This document shows positions 20,003-29,627 of a DNA stretch of 64,000 nucleotides, one piece after another (positions within the stretch are counted from its first letter, which is position 1; the number at the start of each line of letters is the position of its first letter). The stretch spans positions 186,001 to 250,000 of the forward strand of contig JAJPHN010000044.1 of NCBI GenBank assembly GCA_021325235.1, read 5' to 3'. Source of the DNA: Terriglobia bacterium. GTDB lineage: Bacteria; Acidobacteriota; Terriglobia; Bryobacterales; Bryobacteraceae. The notes below the pieces were generated by a model. The model searched no databases. It was not told where the DNA came from and saw only the letters and a program-made list of their open reading frames with translations. Both the position numbers and the translations under genes were made by a program.

Positions 20003-21964
20003 CTACATATAGACGGGTTGCTCAATACCAAGCACGTGAAGCACGGCGGCGAGCTGGTCGCGCACAAATGTTGTGAGCCAGAGTAACGCCGAGCGCCGGG
20101 CAAGGTCCGGCTCAGCGATAACCGAGTGCTCGTGATAGAAATTGTTGAACGCCTGCGCGAGCTGAAAGGCGTATTTCGCTACGTGTGCGGGCTCGCCGGA
20201 GGCAATCGCGCGCTCGAGCAGGGAGCCGCTTTTCGAGGCCAGCAGCAGTAATTGCCAGAGTGTCTCGTCGGCGAAACACTGCGCCAGCAGATCGCCTGAA
20301 AGCGCCGCGGCAAAATCGGGTGGCGGTCCGAAGCGTTCTTCGACTTTACGGAGGATGTTGCCGGCGCGCACGGCCGCGTACTGAACGTAAGGACCGGTTT
20401 CTCCTTCAAAACTGAGCGCCTCATGAAAATCGAAGGCGATGACGGAGTTGCGTGTGAATTTGAGCATGAAATAGCGCAGCGCGCCAACCGCAATCTGTTC
20501 AGCAACTCGCTTACGTTCGTCGGCTGGCGCGTCCGGGTGCCGATCTTCGACTTCGCACAGGGCGTTTTCGATGAGTTTGTCGATCAGATCGTCGGCTTTG
20601 ACGCCCAGCCCTTTGCGGCCGGAGACTTCAACGTAGGGGCGGCGCTTGTCTTCTTCGGAGAGCGCAATCCCGAGCTCGAGGCAGGTGCGGGGTGAGAGCG
20701 CGACCATCTCGTAGGAGAAGTGCGTGGAAGCATCGGCCTGAGCGTTGTAGTCGAGCGCGCGCAGCCCGGCTACGACGACATCCTGCAGATACGACTGGCG
20801 CGAATCGATCACGTTGAAGACTTGTTTGGCGCGACCGAAAGAAGGCGCGCCGCTCTCTGAGAGGTGATCGGTCGTGACCCATACCTGCGAGCCATCCGGA
20901 TACGCGGACCAGCGCCGGTAAAAGAAATCCTTACCGAGCAGACCGAATTTCCAGAGCTGATAGGCGATGTCTTTACCGACGTAGGTGACCGTGCCGTTGG
21001 AGCGCACGATAATCTTGTCGTCATCCTCGGAGCGTTCGCCTTCACGGAAGGCCGTCGCGGGCATCACCCAGCAGTCCTTGTTCTTGCCTTGCTCTTCGAA
21101 GTAGATTGCCTTTCGTTCTTTGAGAAGTTCGAAGGCAGTTGCCCAGAACTTCAGATGCAGGATTTCGCTTTCGCGCGGCAGGAGCTGATACGTAACCCCG
21201 ATGCGGAACATGGTGGCGAGATGCAGACGCACAATCGCATCGGCCACGAGTGTTCCGAGTTCGGCGAGTGTGCCTTCGCCCGCTTCGATGGCATGCAGCG
21301 TGTCGCCTCGCCAGGCGAGAGCGGCTGGTTCCTGCTGGTAATGCGATGAGACGCGCGCGTAGAGATCCCAGCACAAGTAATCGAAGCGAACAGCCGGATC
21401 TTCGATCAGCGCGCGCACCTCGGCTGGGGTTTTCTTTTCGAGAAAGTGAAAGCCGGCGACAACGTCGGCGACCTGAACGCCGGTGTTATCGATGTAATTC
21501 TGAACTTCGACCTCTCGCCCCCGCTCGCGCAGCATACGGACGAAGGTGTCTCCCAGAATCGCGTTGCGCAGGTGGCCAATATGGGCGGCCTTGTTGGGGT
21601 TGATGTTGGTGTGCTCGACGACGATCTTGCCCGGAACAGGAGCCGGTCCGCCTCTGCTGGCCGCGAAGAGTGACTGTGCGTAAGCAGCGCGGTCAAGCCG
21701 TACGTTTATGTAACCGTTTCCGGCGATCTCAAATGACGAAACACCGGCGATTGCATCCAATCCGGCGGCGAGCTCTTCGGCGATCCGGCGCGGCGGACGC
21801 TTGAGCTGGCGTGCAAGCTGGAAGGCTACGGGAATGGCCAGTTCGCCGAATGAAGCCTGCTTGGGCTGCTCGAGCGAAACGTCAAGAGTCAGGTCAAAAC
21901 GCTCGCGTAAGCGGCGCTGAATGGCAGTGCTGATTGCGCTTTCAATCTCCTGGAACACTGCCAT
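20003..21964 (-). CDS. argS: Arginyl-tRNA synthetase
   Basis: ArgS charges tRNA-Arg. The 653-residue protein has the N-terminal Add-1 domain (about 1-110), the class I HIGH motif in NPNKAAHIGHLRNAILGD (HIGH at 128-131), and the ArgS substitute for KMSKS in SGRKGLGVKADDL. A DALR anticodon-binding domain closes the chain (YVQYAAVRAGNIL, then a helical tail). It starts 24 nt after the collagen-like gene on the same strand and may have its own promoter or depend on read-through. Confidence 0.96.
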   Translation of the reverse strand: MAVFQEIESAISTAIQRRLRERFDLTLDVSLEQPKQASFGELAIPVAFQLARQLKRPPRRIAEELAAGLDAIAGVSSFEIAGNGYINVRLDRAAYAQSLFAASRGGPAPVPGKIVVEHTNINPNKAAHIGHLRNAILGDTFVRMLRERGREVEVQNYIDNTGVQVADVVAGFHFLEKKTPAEVRALIEDPAVRFDYLCWDLYARVSSHYQQEPAALAWRGDTLHAIEAGEGTLAELGTLVADAIVRLHLATMFRIGVTYQLLPRESEILHLKFWATAFELLKERKAIYFEEQGKNKDCWVMPATAFREGERSEDDDKIIVRSNGTVTYVGKDIAYQLWKFGLLGKDFFYRRWSAYPDGSQVWVTTDHLSESGAPSFGRAKQVFNVIDSRQSYLQDVVVAGLRALDYNAQADASTHFSYEMVALSPRTCLELGIALSEEDKRRPYVEVSGRKGLGVKADDLIDKLIENALCEVEDRHPDAPADERKRVAEQIAVGALRYFMLKFTRNSVIAFDFHEALSFEGETGPYVQYAAVRAGNILRKVEERFGPPPDFAAALSGDLLAQCFADETLWQLLLLASKSGSLLERAIASGEPAHVAKYAFQLAQAFNNFYHEHSVIAEPDLARRSALLWLTTFVRDQLAAVLHVLGIEQPVYM

Positions 21965-21988
21965 TCAGTATGGCGGATCGTCCTGCGC

Positions 21989-24900
21989 TTACATGGTTCC
22001 GATGACCGTGAGATTGGTAGTCCCCGAGCCGCTTGCGGTTGAGTTCTGCAGGCCCCAGGCGATCTTTGTCGGATTGCCGGAGGTGAAGAACGTTGCAGCC
22101 GTTACGGAGCTGTATCGGGAGCAGTTATCGTAATCGGTGCAGACATTTATCGTCAGCGTGGTGCCGTCGTTGACAAGTTGTACATACTGGACCCCGCCCA
22201 GGCCGCTTGGGAACGGAGCAATGTTCTGCTGCGTAGCGGAGTAGCTGCCCGCCATGCTGAAGGTCGCCATCCGGCACCCTGCGCTCGTGCCGAAGGATGT
22301 ATTGCCGGTACCGCAGTTCATGCCCTGGAAACCGGTTGTACCGTCGGTCCATCCGAAAAAGATCTGCCGGTAATTGAGCGTATCGTCGAGCAGCGGCAGC
22401 TTGACAGGCAGGGTGACAGTGTAGGGAGTCGCCGGTGCTGCGAAATAGCGCATGGTCAGACTACTGGAGCCCGCGGCCGGAGCGCTGTCGAGTTCATAGC
22501 CGTTCGTGTTGGTGGAAGTGACGGTGCTGCTGGCGCCCGATGTTGTGACGCTCAGCTTGCCGGCCGGAGTGATCGGCCGGCCGCCGTAGTAGTAGGTCCA
22601 GGTATTGGTGGCGGTGCACAGGGCGCGATCGAACAAGCCGCTGATCACGATGTACAGCGTCCCGGCCGTACAGGTCGATGGCACGTTGGCATAAGTGCCG
22701 TAAAGGACAGTTCCTGCCGGACCTTGGGGGCCGGTTGCTCCCGTGGGGCCTTGTGGCCCTGTGGGTCCGACGAGCGAAGTGCCGCTGCTGGGCCAGGCTC
22801 CGGAGGCTTTCGGACCGTAGAGCGTGCTGGTGGAAGTGTTCAGGTAGAAGTCGCCGTTCTGGCCGAGTGAGCTGGAGGGCGTGGAGGTGCCGTTCCAGAT
22901 GGTATTGCCGTTCGTGCCGGCAGCACCCGTTGGGCCTGCTGGTCCTGTCGCGCCAGTTGGCCCGGTTGCACCGGTCGCTCCGGTGGGACCCTGTGGACCG
23001 GTAGGTCCGATGAGCGATGTACCGCTGCTGGGCCAGGCTCCGGAGGCTTTCGGGCCATAGAGCGTGTTGGTGGAGGTGTTCAGGTAGAAGTCGCCGTTCT
23101 GGCCGAGTGAGCTGGAGGGCGTGGAGGTGCCGTTCCAGATGGTATTGCCGTTCGTGCCGGCAGCACCCGTTGGGCCTGTTGGTCCTGTCGCGCCAGTTGG
23201 CCCGGTTGCACCGGTCGCTCCAGTTGGGCCTTGTGGACCGGTAGGTCCGATGAGCGATGTACCGCTGCTGGGCCAGGCTCCGGAGGCTTTCGGGCCATAG
23301 AGCGTGCTGGTGGAAGTGTTCAGGTAGAAGTCGCCGTTCTGGCCGAGTGAGCTGGAGGGCGTAGAGGTGCCATTCCAGATGGTATTGCCGTTCGTGCCAG
23401 CAGCACCCGTTGGGCCTGTCGCTCCGGTGGGACCCTGTGGACCGGTGGGTCCGACGAGCGATGTACCGCTGCTAGGCCAGGCTCCGGAAGCTTTCGGACC
23501 GTAGAGCGTGTTGGTGGAGGTGTTCAGGTAGAAGTCGCCGTTCTGGCCGAGCGAGTTGGAGGGCGTGGAGGTGCCGTTCCAGATAGTATTGCCGTTCGTG
23601 CCAGCAGCACCTGTTGCACCCGTTGGTCCTGTGGGCCCGGTTGCACCCGTCGCGCCGGTTGGTCCGACGAGCGAGGTGCCCGTCCCGGGCCAAGTGCCGG
23701 TGGCTTTCGGTCCGTAGAGTACGTGCGTCGACGTATTCAGATAAAAATCGCCGTTCTGGCCGAGCGTACTCGCCGGCGTAGAGGTTCCGTTCCAGATCGT
23801 GTTGCCATTCGTACCTGCAGCGCCAGTGGGTCCGACGAGTGACACACCTGTGCCGGGCCACGCGCCCGAGGCTTTCGGGCCGTAGAGCGTGTTGGTAGAC
23901 GTATTCAGATAAAAATCACCGTTCTGGCCGAGCGTGCTGGCGGGCGTAGAGGTTCCGTTCCAGATCGTGTTGCCGTTTGTGCCGGGGACGCCCGTAGCAC
24001 CTGTTGGTCCCGTCGGGCCTTGTGGACCCGTGGGTCCGACGAGCGACGTACCACTGCTGGGCCATGTGCCGGAGGCTTTCGGGCCGTAGAGCGTATTGGT
24101 AGACGTGTTCAGATAAAAGTCGCCATTCTGGCCGAGCGTACTCGCCGGCGTAGACGTTCCGTTCCAGATCGTGTTGCCGTTTGTCCCGGCCGGGCCCTGC
24201 GGACCCGTTGCACCGGTGCTTCCGGTTGGACCCTGCGGGCCTGCTGCACCAGTGGCTCCTGTGGGACCTTGTGGCCCGGTTGCGCCAGTCGGACCCTGCG
24301 GACCAATGAGCGAGACACCCGTGCCAGGCCAGGCACCCGAGGCTTTCGGGCCGTAGAGCGTGTTGGTAGAAGTGTTCAGGTAGAAATCCCCGTTCTGGCC
24401 GAGCGTGCTCGCTGGGGTCGATGTTCCGCTCCAGATCGTGTTGCCGTTGGTACCGGCTGGCCCCTGCGGACCGGTTGATCCCGCTGGACCGGTCGCGCCT
24501 TGCGGCCCCGGAACTCCTGTCGGACCCTGCGGACCCGTCGCTCCCTGTGCTCCAGTCGCGCCTGCTGGACCGGCTGGCCCCTGCGGACCAATCAGCGCAA
24601 CGCCGCTCGAAGGCCAGGACCCGTTCGCCTTTGGACCGTAGACTTTCTCGGCTGCCGTGTCGAGATAGAAGTCGCCGTTTGCGCCAACGGATGCGGGCGG
24701 CGCCCCTGTTCCATTCCAGATCGTGTTCCCGTTCGCGCCGGCTGGTCCCTGCGGACCGGCGGGACCCTGCGGCCCCTGAATGGTGGAAATCGTGGCGAGC
24801 GTGTTCGCCAGTAACTGATCGGTGTATGTCTTCGCCGCTGACTGTGCATTCGCAGCCGCGCCCAACGGGTCGTATGTGCTGTTGAGCGAACCGTATTTCA

Positions 24901-25459
24901 ATCCGGTCGGCTGGGTCGGATCCGTTTCCAGAACCAGCCCGGGGGTGGTCGGCGCGGGCAACCGCACCACGTTTATTCCGTCGGATGTGGCAAGATCGCC
25001 TTTCATCGACGGCGGAGCGGAATTTACGATGGTCGTGGTCGTTACCACCACGTCAGCGATGTTCTCCGTGGCGGTGGTGTCCGGGACAGCCCAGTTTTCG
25101 GTGTAGGTCGGTATGGGGCCGTTGTCGCCGATCAGATGATATTCGACGGTGTAGCGAAACGGAAACGTCGCAGTTGCGGTGGGCTCGAGCTGGATCGAGA
25201 AACTGCCGTTCACAAGAGGCACTTTGAGCGTATTCGGCGCTACGGGCCGGTCGGTACTCGAGGTAAAGCGAGGCCAGTTGATGACCAGGTACGAGCCGGG
25301 CTTTGGCGTGCTGCCGGTCGCGGTATAGATGGTATCGGCCACGCGCGTCAGTGCGGCCAGAGTGAAGGGAAGCGCGAGCAGGGCAAACAGAGTCTTGCCC
25401 AAAGGGAAGCCGCAGCGGCGGCGGCCGTGTGAGCTGGATCGAGTAGTCGGCACGCGCAC
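21989..25459 (-). CDS. Large secreted collagen-like (Gly-X-Y) repeat protein with nine modules
   Basis: The 1156-residue protein starts at a GTG with a basic, then hydrophobic N-terminus (about 1-42) that looks like a signal peptide. An N-terminal domain (about 45-220) ends in a short coiled segment. Collagen-like Gly-X-Y stretches ([13 protein letters not shown] and similar) then alternate nine times with a conserved module of about 48 residues, recognisable by [24 protein letters not shown] and LYGPKASG. A final domain of about 230 residues (from [12 protein letters not shown]) contains several cysteines and resembles a beta-rich trimeric head. Bacterial collagen-like proteins are trimeric surface fibres; the head-and-stalk layout also recalls phage tail fibres. 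Ligand and attachment are unknown, and there is no LPXTG or lipobox. Confidence 0.85.
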   Translation of the reverse strand: MRVPTTRSSSHGRRRCGFPLGKTLFALLALPFTLAALTRVADTIYTATGSTPKPGSYLVINWPRFTSSTDRPVAPNTLKVPLVNGSFSIQLEPTATATFPFRYTVEYHLIGDNGPIPTYTENWAVPDTTATENIADVVVTTTTIVNSAPPSMKGDLATSDGINVVRLPAPTTPGLVLETDPTQPTGLKYGSLNSTYDPLGAAANAQSAAKTYTDQLLANTLATISTIQGPQGPAGPQGPAGANGNTIWNGTGAPPASVGANGDFYLDTAAEKVYGPKANGSWPSSGVALIGPQGPAGPAGATGAQGATGPQGPTGVPGPQGATGPAGSTGPQGPAGTNGNTIWSGTSTPASTLGQNGDFYLNTSTNTLYGPKASGAWPGTGVSLIGPQGPTGATGPQGPTGATGAAGPQGPTGSTGATGPQGPAGTNGNTIWNGTSTPASTLGQNGDFYLNTSTNTLYGPKASGTWPSSGTSLVGPTGPQGPTGPTGATGVPGTNGNTIWNGTSTPASTLGQNGDFYLNTSTNTLYGPKASGAWPGTGVSLVGPTGAAGTNGNTIWNGTSTPASTLGQNGDFYLNTSTHVLYGPKATGTWPGTGTSLVGPTGATGATGPTGPTGATGAAGTNGNTIWNGTSTPSNSLGQNGDFYLNTSTNTLYGPKASGAWPSSGTSLVGPTGPQGPTGATGPTGAAGTNGNTIWNGTSTPSSSLGQNGDFYLNTSTSTLYGPKASGAWPSSGTSLIGPTGPQGPTGATGATGPTGATGPTGPTGAAGTNGNTIWNGTSTPSSSLGQNGDFYLNTSTNTLYGPKASGAWPSSGTSLIGPTGPQGPTGATGATGPTGATGPAGPTGAAGTNGNTIWNGTSTPSSSLGQNGDFYLNTSTSTLYGPKASGAWPSSGTSLVGPTGPQGPTGATGPQGPAGTVLYGTYANVPSTCTAGTLYIVISGLFDRALCTATNTWTYYYGGRPITPAGKLSVTTSGASSTVTSTNTNGYELDSAPAAGSSSLTMRYFAAPATPYTVTLPVKLPLLDDTLNYRQIFFGWTDGTTGFQGMNCGTGNTSFGTSAGCRMATFSMAGSYSATQQNIAPFPSGLGGVQYVQLVNDGTTLTINVCTDYDNCSRYSSVTAATFFTSGNPTKIAWGLQNSTASGSGTTNLTVIGTM
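22780..24790 (-). repeat. Nine tandem DNA repeats inside the collagen-like gene
   Basis: A core ending in the GNTIW codons recurs near 22893, 23133, 23373, 23577, 23790, 23956, 24161, 24430 and 24715. Spacing varies from about 170 to 290 bases, always in frame because the number of Gly-X-Y triplets changes. The units nearest the C-terminal end (22.8-23.4 kb) are almost identical and spaced 240 bases apart, suggesting recent duplication. The unit nearest the signal peptide is the most diverged. Confidence 0.9.
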
Positions 25460-25605
25460 ACTGTAGCCGCGCGGAAGGCCGGATTTGGCGGGTGCGAGAT
25501 GGCCGGCTTACCCGAGCCGCTGCTGACAAGTCCTTGCCTTTTCCGCATTTACGCCCAGCCGAAGTCCTTGCCGAAAAAGTGATGAACTGTTGTGACCGAA
25601 CTGGA

Positions 25606-26394
25606 CTAGGGTCGTGCGGATAGCAGAATGCGGCGCAGCAGATCGTCACTCAGATCGGGCGGGTACTTTCCGTCGATAAAGACCGACGATCCATCGCGCT
25701 TCACCTGAAGCACTTCATAAAGCCGCGCCTCGCCGGGATCTTTTGCGATTGCGGAGAGCCTGGCGAACCCGATTCCGGCGCGGAGGGCGACATCCACACG
25801 CTCGGAACCCTCGGTGGAGAAGCAATCGATGCGGGCATGCAAATTCAAACCCGATTGAGCCTCGAGACCGACAGCCGTGCGCCGGACATGACCGCGGAAA
25901 TTCGCCAGAAGGGACGCGTATTCGGAGGGCAGGTGCAGATCTTCGACTGGCAGACCACGAAGGAGAATGCGGATCTGATCGGCATCGGCCAGCGATGCGA
26001 GTGCCCCGGAAAGCTCTTCGGGCAGATTGCCGCCTCCGCTCCTGGCAAGCTCCTGCGAGCGCCGCACCAGCGCGGGATCGCCGCTGAGCCGAACCGGTTC
26101 GCCCGGCGCTTTCTGTTGAGCAATGAGAACGCCCTTGCCATTCCACACCAGCAGCACGCGATCCGCATCGCTGGCTGGGAGCGCTCCTCCCAACGTGGTT
26201 TGATTGCGATGAAAGAATGCGGTCTGCCGGAGCTTTGCCGCTTCGATATCCGCAACCAGGAGCGCATCGGGCGAGATGTACTTCTGGAATGCTGGATCCA
26301 GGTGCGCTCCCGCAACCCGGTTCGGGCCGCATGCGGCGCTTGCGAACACCAGCGCGAGCAGTGTGCCCAGGCTTCGAGTGCCATAATTGGTCAT
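25606..26394 (-). CDS. Putative lipoprotein of unknown function
   Basis: I do not recognise a family. From the ATG at 26394 the 262-residue product begins with a signal peptide ending in a lipobox-like ASAAC (C about 21). A soluble region follows with patterns such as SPDALLVADIEAAKLRQT and VLLVWNGKGVLIAQQ, and the C-terminal half resembles a repeated alpha/beta unit. A TTG nine bases earlier is possible but less likely. It is divergent from, and its start just overlaps, the longest reading of the TonB-dependent receptor gene. Its job is unknown. Confidence 0.75.
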   Translation of the reverse strand: MTNYGTRSLGTLLALVFASAACGPNRVAGAHLDPAFQKYISPDALLVADIEAAKLRQTAFFHRNQTTLGGALPASDADRVLLVWNGKGVLIAQQKAPGEPVRLSGDPALVRRSQELARSGGGNLPEELSGALASLADADQIRILLRGLPVEDLHLPSEYASLLANFRGHVRRTAVGLEAQSGLNLHARIDCFSTEGSERVDVALRAGIGFARLSAIAKDPGEARLYEVLQVKRDGSSVFIDGKYPPDLSDDLLRRILLSARP

Positions 26395-28390
26395 CGCCAG
26401 CAATCCTCAGCATACGAGGCCACAGCTTTGGAGCTGTGCCCTCTCACAGGTTTCCGTTCACCGGACGATTTCGCTCTGGGTGCTGCTTCTCACGCCGGTT
26501 TTTGCTTTTGGACAAACGGGCCCGAACAACTCCGATGCGGGTACGCCAGCCGTTCCGCCGCTCAAAACAACTGTGACGGTTAGTTCTGCCGTCGCCAACG
26601 AGGTCCCTACCTCGATCGTCGTCCTGAACACGGAAGAGTTGCAGTTGATTCCGGGTATTGAGACAGACGACCGGCTTCGGCAGATCCCAGGGTTCAGCTT
26701 GTTTCGGCGCAGCTCAGGGCTGGTGGCGAATCCGACCACGCAGGGCGTATCGCTGCGCGCCACGGGTTCCTCAGGAGCGAGCCGGACCCTGATCCTCTGG
26801 GATGGCTTTCCGATCAACGATCCCTTTGGCGGCTGGGTGTACTGGGATCGTATCGATCCTGATTACATTGGCGAAGTCGATGTGAACCGGGGCGCGGCAA
26901 CCAGCGTATTCGGCGATCGGGCGATGGGCGGGACGATTTCGCTCTTTTCACCGCCGGAGCAGAATCAGCATCTGGTGGCCGATGTGATGGCGGGCAACGA
27001 GGATACGATGGATGCAGCGGCGGGATATTCCAACCTGTGGGGACTCTGGGGATTATCGCTCCACTCGCGCGCGCTCACGACAGATGGCTACTACATCACG
27101 CCGGAGCCAGTGCGCGGAAGCGTTGATACGAAAGCGAACGTGCGCTTTGCAACGGGCGATATGCGTCTTGACTACCTGGGGATCACCAACCGGCTTTCGC
27201 TGCACTTCGACGCGCTGGCGGAAGAGCGCCAGAACGGCACGCGGCTGACGCACAACTCGACCGGACTCGGGCTGCTGGGACTGAATTACACGCATTCCTG
27301 GTCGAACGATCAGATTTCGTTTCTCGGCTTTCACAGCGAAGAGCAGTTTCACAGCACCTATTCGAGTGTTTCGCTGAACCGCGATCACGAGACGCTGACC
27401 TCCCGGCAGACAGTGCCCGTGCAGGACACGGGAGGTGCTCTCTACTGGCAGCATCATGCACACAGCTGGCACACGATCGCCGGAGCCGATACGGACGACA
27501 CGCATGGCGTCAGTAACGATTATTCTTACAGTGCGCACAAACTCACCCAGAGCGGCGGAACTCTGCTCGGGCACGGACTGTTCGGGCAAGGCGATGTCAG
27601 TTTTGGACGCGTGCGTTTGTTTGCGGGGATCCGGCACCAGTTCACCGGCCTGCGCGGGGAAACCTTTGTCAGTCCGAACGGCGGAATCGCAGTTGGCCTC
27701 AAGCGGTTCCGGCTGCGAGCTTCCGGGTATCGCAGCTTTCGATCCCCGACACTGAATGAGCTCTATCGCAGTTTTCGCGTGGGCAATGCGCTTACGCTGG
27801 CCAACTCCGATCTTGTGCCGGAAGGACTGGTCGGCGTGGAAACAGGATTCGACTGGAACACCGAAACAAGCGCGGTCGCGTTCACACTGTTCCGCAACGA
27901 GCTCAACAACCTGATCGATAACGCCACGATCAGCATCACTCCGACGCTGATCCTGCGGCAACGCGAGAACTTCCCCAGCGCGCTTTCGCGCGGTCTTGAA
28001 TTCAACGTGAATCATCGCTGGCAGCACTGGCGCGCGGAAGCCGGATATATGTACGCCGATGCACGACTTGCGAGCGGTCAACGGATTCCCGAAGTACCAA
28101 AACAGCAGGGAACAGCACAGCTTGTTTTCAGTGCCGGCAAGACGCTGATCGCCGGCGGCATTCGCAGCTATAGCCTGGTTTTTGATGACGACTTGAACCA
28201 GTTCAAACTGCCCGGCTATGCTTCGTTGCAGCTTTCCGCCCAGCAACGGCTGACACGGCGCCTTTCGGCAGTTGCCTCGATCGATAATTTGCTGGATCGC
28301 ACCTATCTGGTCGCGTTGACGCCTTCCCCAAACACCGGCTCGCCGCGCTTGTGGCGGGTTGGTCTGCGTTGGAGCGGTTCTATTAAGTAG
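26387..28390 (+). CDS. TonB-dependent outer-membrane receptor
   Basis: The 667-residue protein shows a plug domain with a TonB-box-like stretch (TTVTVSSAV, about 60-68). The plug motifs follow: EVPTSIVVLNTEELQLIPG, SLRATGSSGASRTLILWDGFPIND, and IGEVDVNRGAATSVFGDRAMGGTI (split). A beta-barrel with alternating aromatic strands ends in LLDRTYLVAL...RLWRVGLRWSGS. It resembles BtuB/siderophore-type receptors, but the substrate cannot be read and no cobalamin riboswitch was seen upstream. The start is uncertain: the TTG at 26387 is the only canonical start before the signal segment LWVLLLTPVFAFGQ and overlaps the divergent gene by 8 nt. Confidence 0.92.
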   Translation: MVIASNPQHTRPQLWSCALSQVSVHRTISLWVLLLTPVFAFGQTGPNNSDAGTPAVPPLKTTVTVSSAVANEVPTSIVVLNTEELQLIPGIETDDRLRQIPGFSLFRRSSGLVANPTTQGVSLRATGSSGASRTLILWDGFPINDPFGGWVYWDRIDPDYIGEVDVNRGAATSVFGDRAMGGTISLFSPPEQNQHLVADVMAGNEDTMDAAAGYSNLWGLWGLSLHSRALTTDGYYITPEPVRGSVDTKANVRFATGDMRLDYLGITNRLSLHFDALAEERQNGTRLTHNSTGLGLLGLNYTHSWSNDQISFLGFHSEEQFHSTYSSVSLNRDHETLTSRQTVPVQDTGGALYWQHHAHSWHTIAGADTDDTHGVSNDYSYSAHKLTQSGGTLLGHGLFGQGDVSFGRVRLFAGIRHQFTGLRGETFVSPNGGIAVGLKRFRLRASGYRSFRSPTLNELYRSFRVGNALTLANSDLVPEGLVGVETGFDWNTETSAVAFTLFRNELNNLIDNATISITPTLILRQRENFPSALSRGLEFNVNHRWQHWRAEAGYMYADARLASGQRIPEVPKQQGTAQLVFSAGKTLIAGGIRSYSLVFDDDLNQFKLPGYASLQLSAQQRLTRRLSAVASIDNLLDRTYLVALTPSPNTGSPRLWRVGLRWSGSIK

Positions 28391-28544
28391 CTTGCCGCTA
28401 TTTCCACGGCGATTTTTGCGATCCGGCAAGAATTACCTGACGCTAGGATGGCGCTCCGGCCGTGGGAATACTCTAAGTCTCTGAAAGCAAAACGCGGCGC
28501 AGATCAACCCGCAGCGGCCCCTTTCGTGCATCACAAAACGCTGG

Positions 28545-28931
28545 ATGAATATGATCTGCAGATTCGCATCGCGCGTGTGCCTTTTCAGTCTGTTCGGATT
28601 TGTTTTGACCGCAACTTTTCCTGCAGCCCCGCTGCAGGAACCCGACAACACATCCGTCAATAAGGCTGATCGCGGCAACACACCGAACGCCGACAAAGCG
28701 AAAAACGACACATCCGATCGCGAGCTGATGCGTCATATCCGTCACGACGTGATCACGGATAAGTCGCTCTCCACCTACGGCCACAATGTCAAAATTATTG
28801 CGGTCAACGGGAAAGTCACTCTGCGCGGCGTGGTGCGCTCGGACGACGAGAAGAAGGCAATCGAGGAGCACGCGGCCAAGTACGCGGGCGCGGGAAACGT
28901 AACCAACGAACTGACGGTAAAGGGAAGCTGA
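28545..28931 (+). CDS. BON-domain periplasmic protein (OsmY-like)
   Basis: The 128-residue product has a signal peptide (about 1-27, ending near FPAAP), a polar linker, and one BON domain (about 58-126) with the pattern HNVKIIAVNGKVTLRGVV and EEHAAKYAGAGNVTNELTV. BON domains bind phospholipid or other envelope components and are common in osmotic-stress proteins. It is 22 nt ahead of a glycine-zipper stress-type gene on the same strand. The 154 bases before it, after the receptor gene, show only a weak inverted repeat (CTTGCCG at 28391, CGGCAAG at 28424). Confidence 0.85.
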   Translation: MNMICRFASRVCLFSLFGFVLTATFPAAPLQEPDNTSVNKADRGNTPNADKAKNDTSDRELMRHIRHDVITDKSLSTYGHNVKIIAVNGKVTLRGVVRSDDEKKAIEEHAAKYAGAGNVTNELTVKGS

Positions 28932-28953
28932 TTTTTACGGAGGACAATTCTTT

Positions 28954-29529
28954 ATGGCAGGGAAAAATACAGTCGTTTACGGCATTTTTGCGACACGCGA
29001 GATGGCGGAGAGCGCGGTCGACCAGTTCTTAGCGGCAGGTTTCCGCAATGAAGATATCTCGGTGCTGTTACAGGACAACACCGGCACCAAAGACTTCGCG
29101 CACGAAAAGGCTACCAAAGCGCCGGAAGGCACCGCAGCCGGCGTCGTTACCGGTGGCGTGATTGGCGGGACGTTAGGACTGCTCGCGGGAATCGGCGCGC
29201 TTGCTATTCCCGGCCTCGGACCGTTCATTGCTGCCGGCCCGATCATGGGTGCACTGGCTGGCATCGGCTCGGGCGGCGTTGTGGGAGGAATCGTCGGGGC
29301 TTTGATTGGCATGGGCATTCCCGAGTACGAAGCTAAGCGCTATGAAGGGCGCGTCAAGGCCGGTGGCATTTTGTTTTCGGTACACTGCGACAACGGCGAC
29401 TGGGCCAGCAAAGCTAAAGATCTTTTGAAGCGCACGGGCGCCGAGGATATTTCTTCGAGCGGCGAAGCCTCGGCCGATTATGCGAAATCGGACCGGCCCG
29501 AACCGCGCACGGTTTCGAAGACGGTTTAG
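28954..29529 (+). CDS. Glycine-zipper general-stress-type protein
   Basis: The 191-residue protein has an N-terminal domain like the general stress protein 17M/YflT group (TVVYGIFATREMAESAVDQFLAAGF, first 40 residues). A central glycine/alanine-rich hydrophobic hairpin follows (about 66-128) with repeated GxxxG spacing, as in membrane-inserting glycine zippers. The C-terminal part contains GGILFSVHCDNGDW. A good ribosome site (GGAGGA) precedes the ATG. The BON gene lies 22 nt upstream, so both may belong to one envelope-stress unit. The exact function is unknown. Confidence 0.8.
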   Translation: MAGKNTVVYGIFATREMAESAVDQFLAAGFRNEDISVLLQDNTGTKDFAHEKATKAPEGTAAGVVTGGVIGGTLGLLAGIGALAIPGLGPFIAAGPIMGALAGIGSGGVVGGIVGALIGMGIPEYEAKRYEGRVKAGGILFSVHCDNGDWASKAKDLLKRTGAEDISSSGEASADYAKSDRPEPRTVSKTV

Positions 29530-29627
29530 CCGTCGAGTCGAAAAAGTCTGCCGAGAAGCTCTCCCGCGGCCCGCGGCACTAAGTTAAGCCGCTAGCGATA
29601 TGATGCGAATGGAGTTCAAGAACCGCA

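Noticed and set aside
22780-24790. CRISPR-like regular repetition
   Set aside because: The repeats are long, in frame and part of a continuous protein. There are no short palindromic repeats with unique spacers and no cas genes.
22178-24885. Several forward frames rich in Gly/Pro/Val or Trp/Arg/Cys
   Set aside because: These are mirror readings of the collagen-like repeats. Their own repeats only reflect the coding strand's periodicity.
26395-26480. Cobalamin riboswitch before the TonB-dependent receptor
   Set aside because: The receptor start overlaps the divergent gene and leaves no room for the riboswitch. No B12-box-like sequence was seen.
27053-28429. Long open frame of 458 codons on the reverse strand
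   Set aside because: It lies antisense to the TonB-dependent receptor, whose plus-strand frame carries clear plug and barrel motifs. The reverse reading has no protein-like domain.
28391-28430. CTTGCCG/CGGCAAG inverted repeat as a terminator of the receptor gene
   Set aside because: The stem is 7 bp with a 26-base loop and no T run follows, so it is unlikely to terminate transcription.
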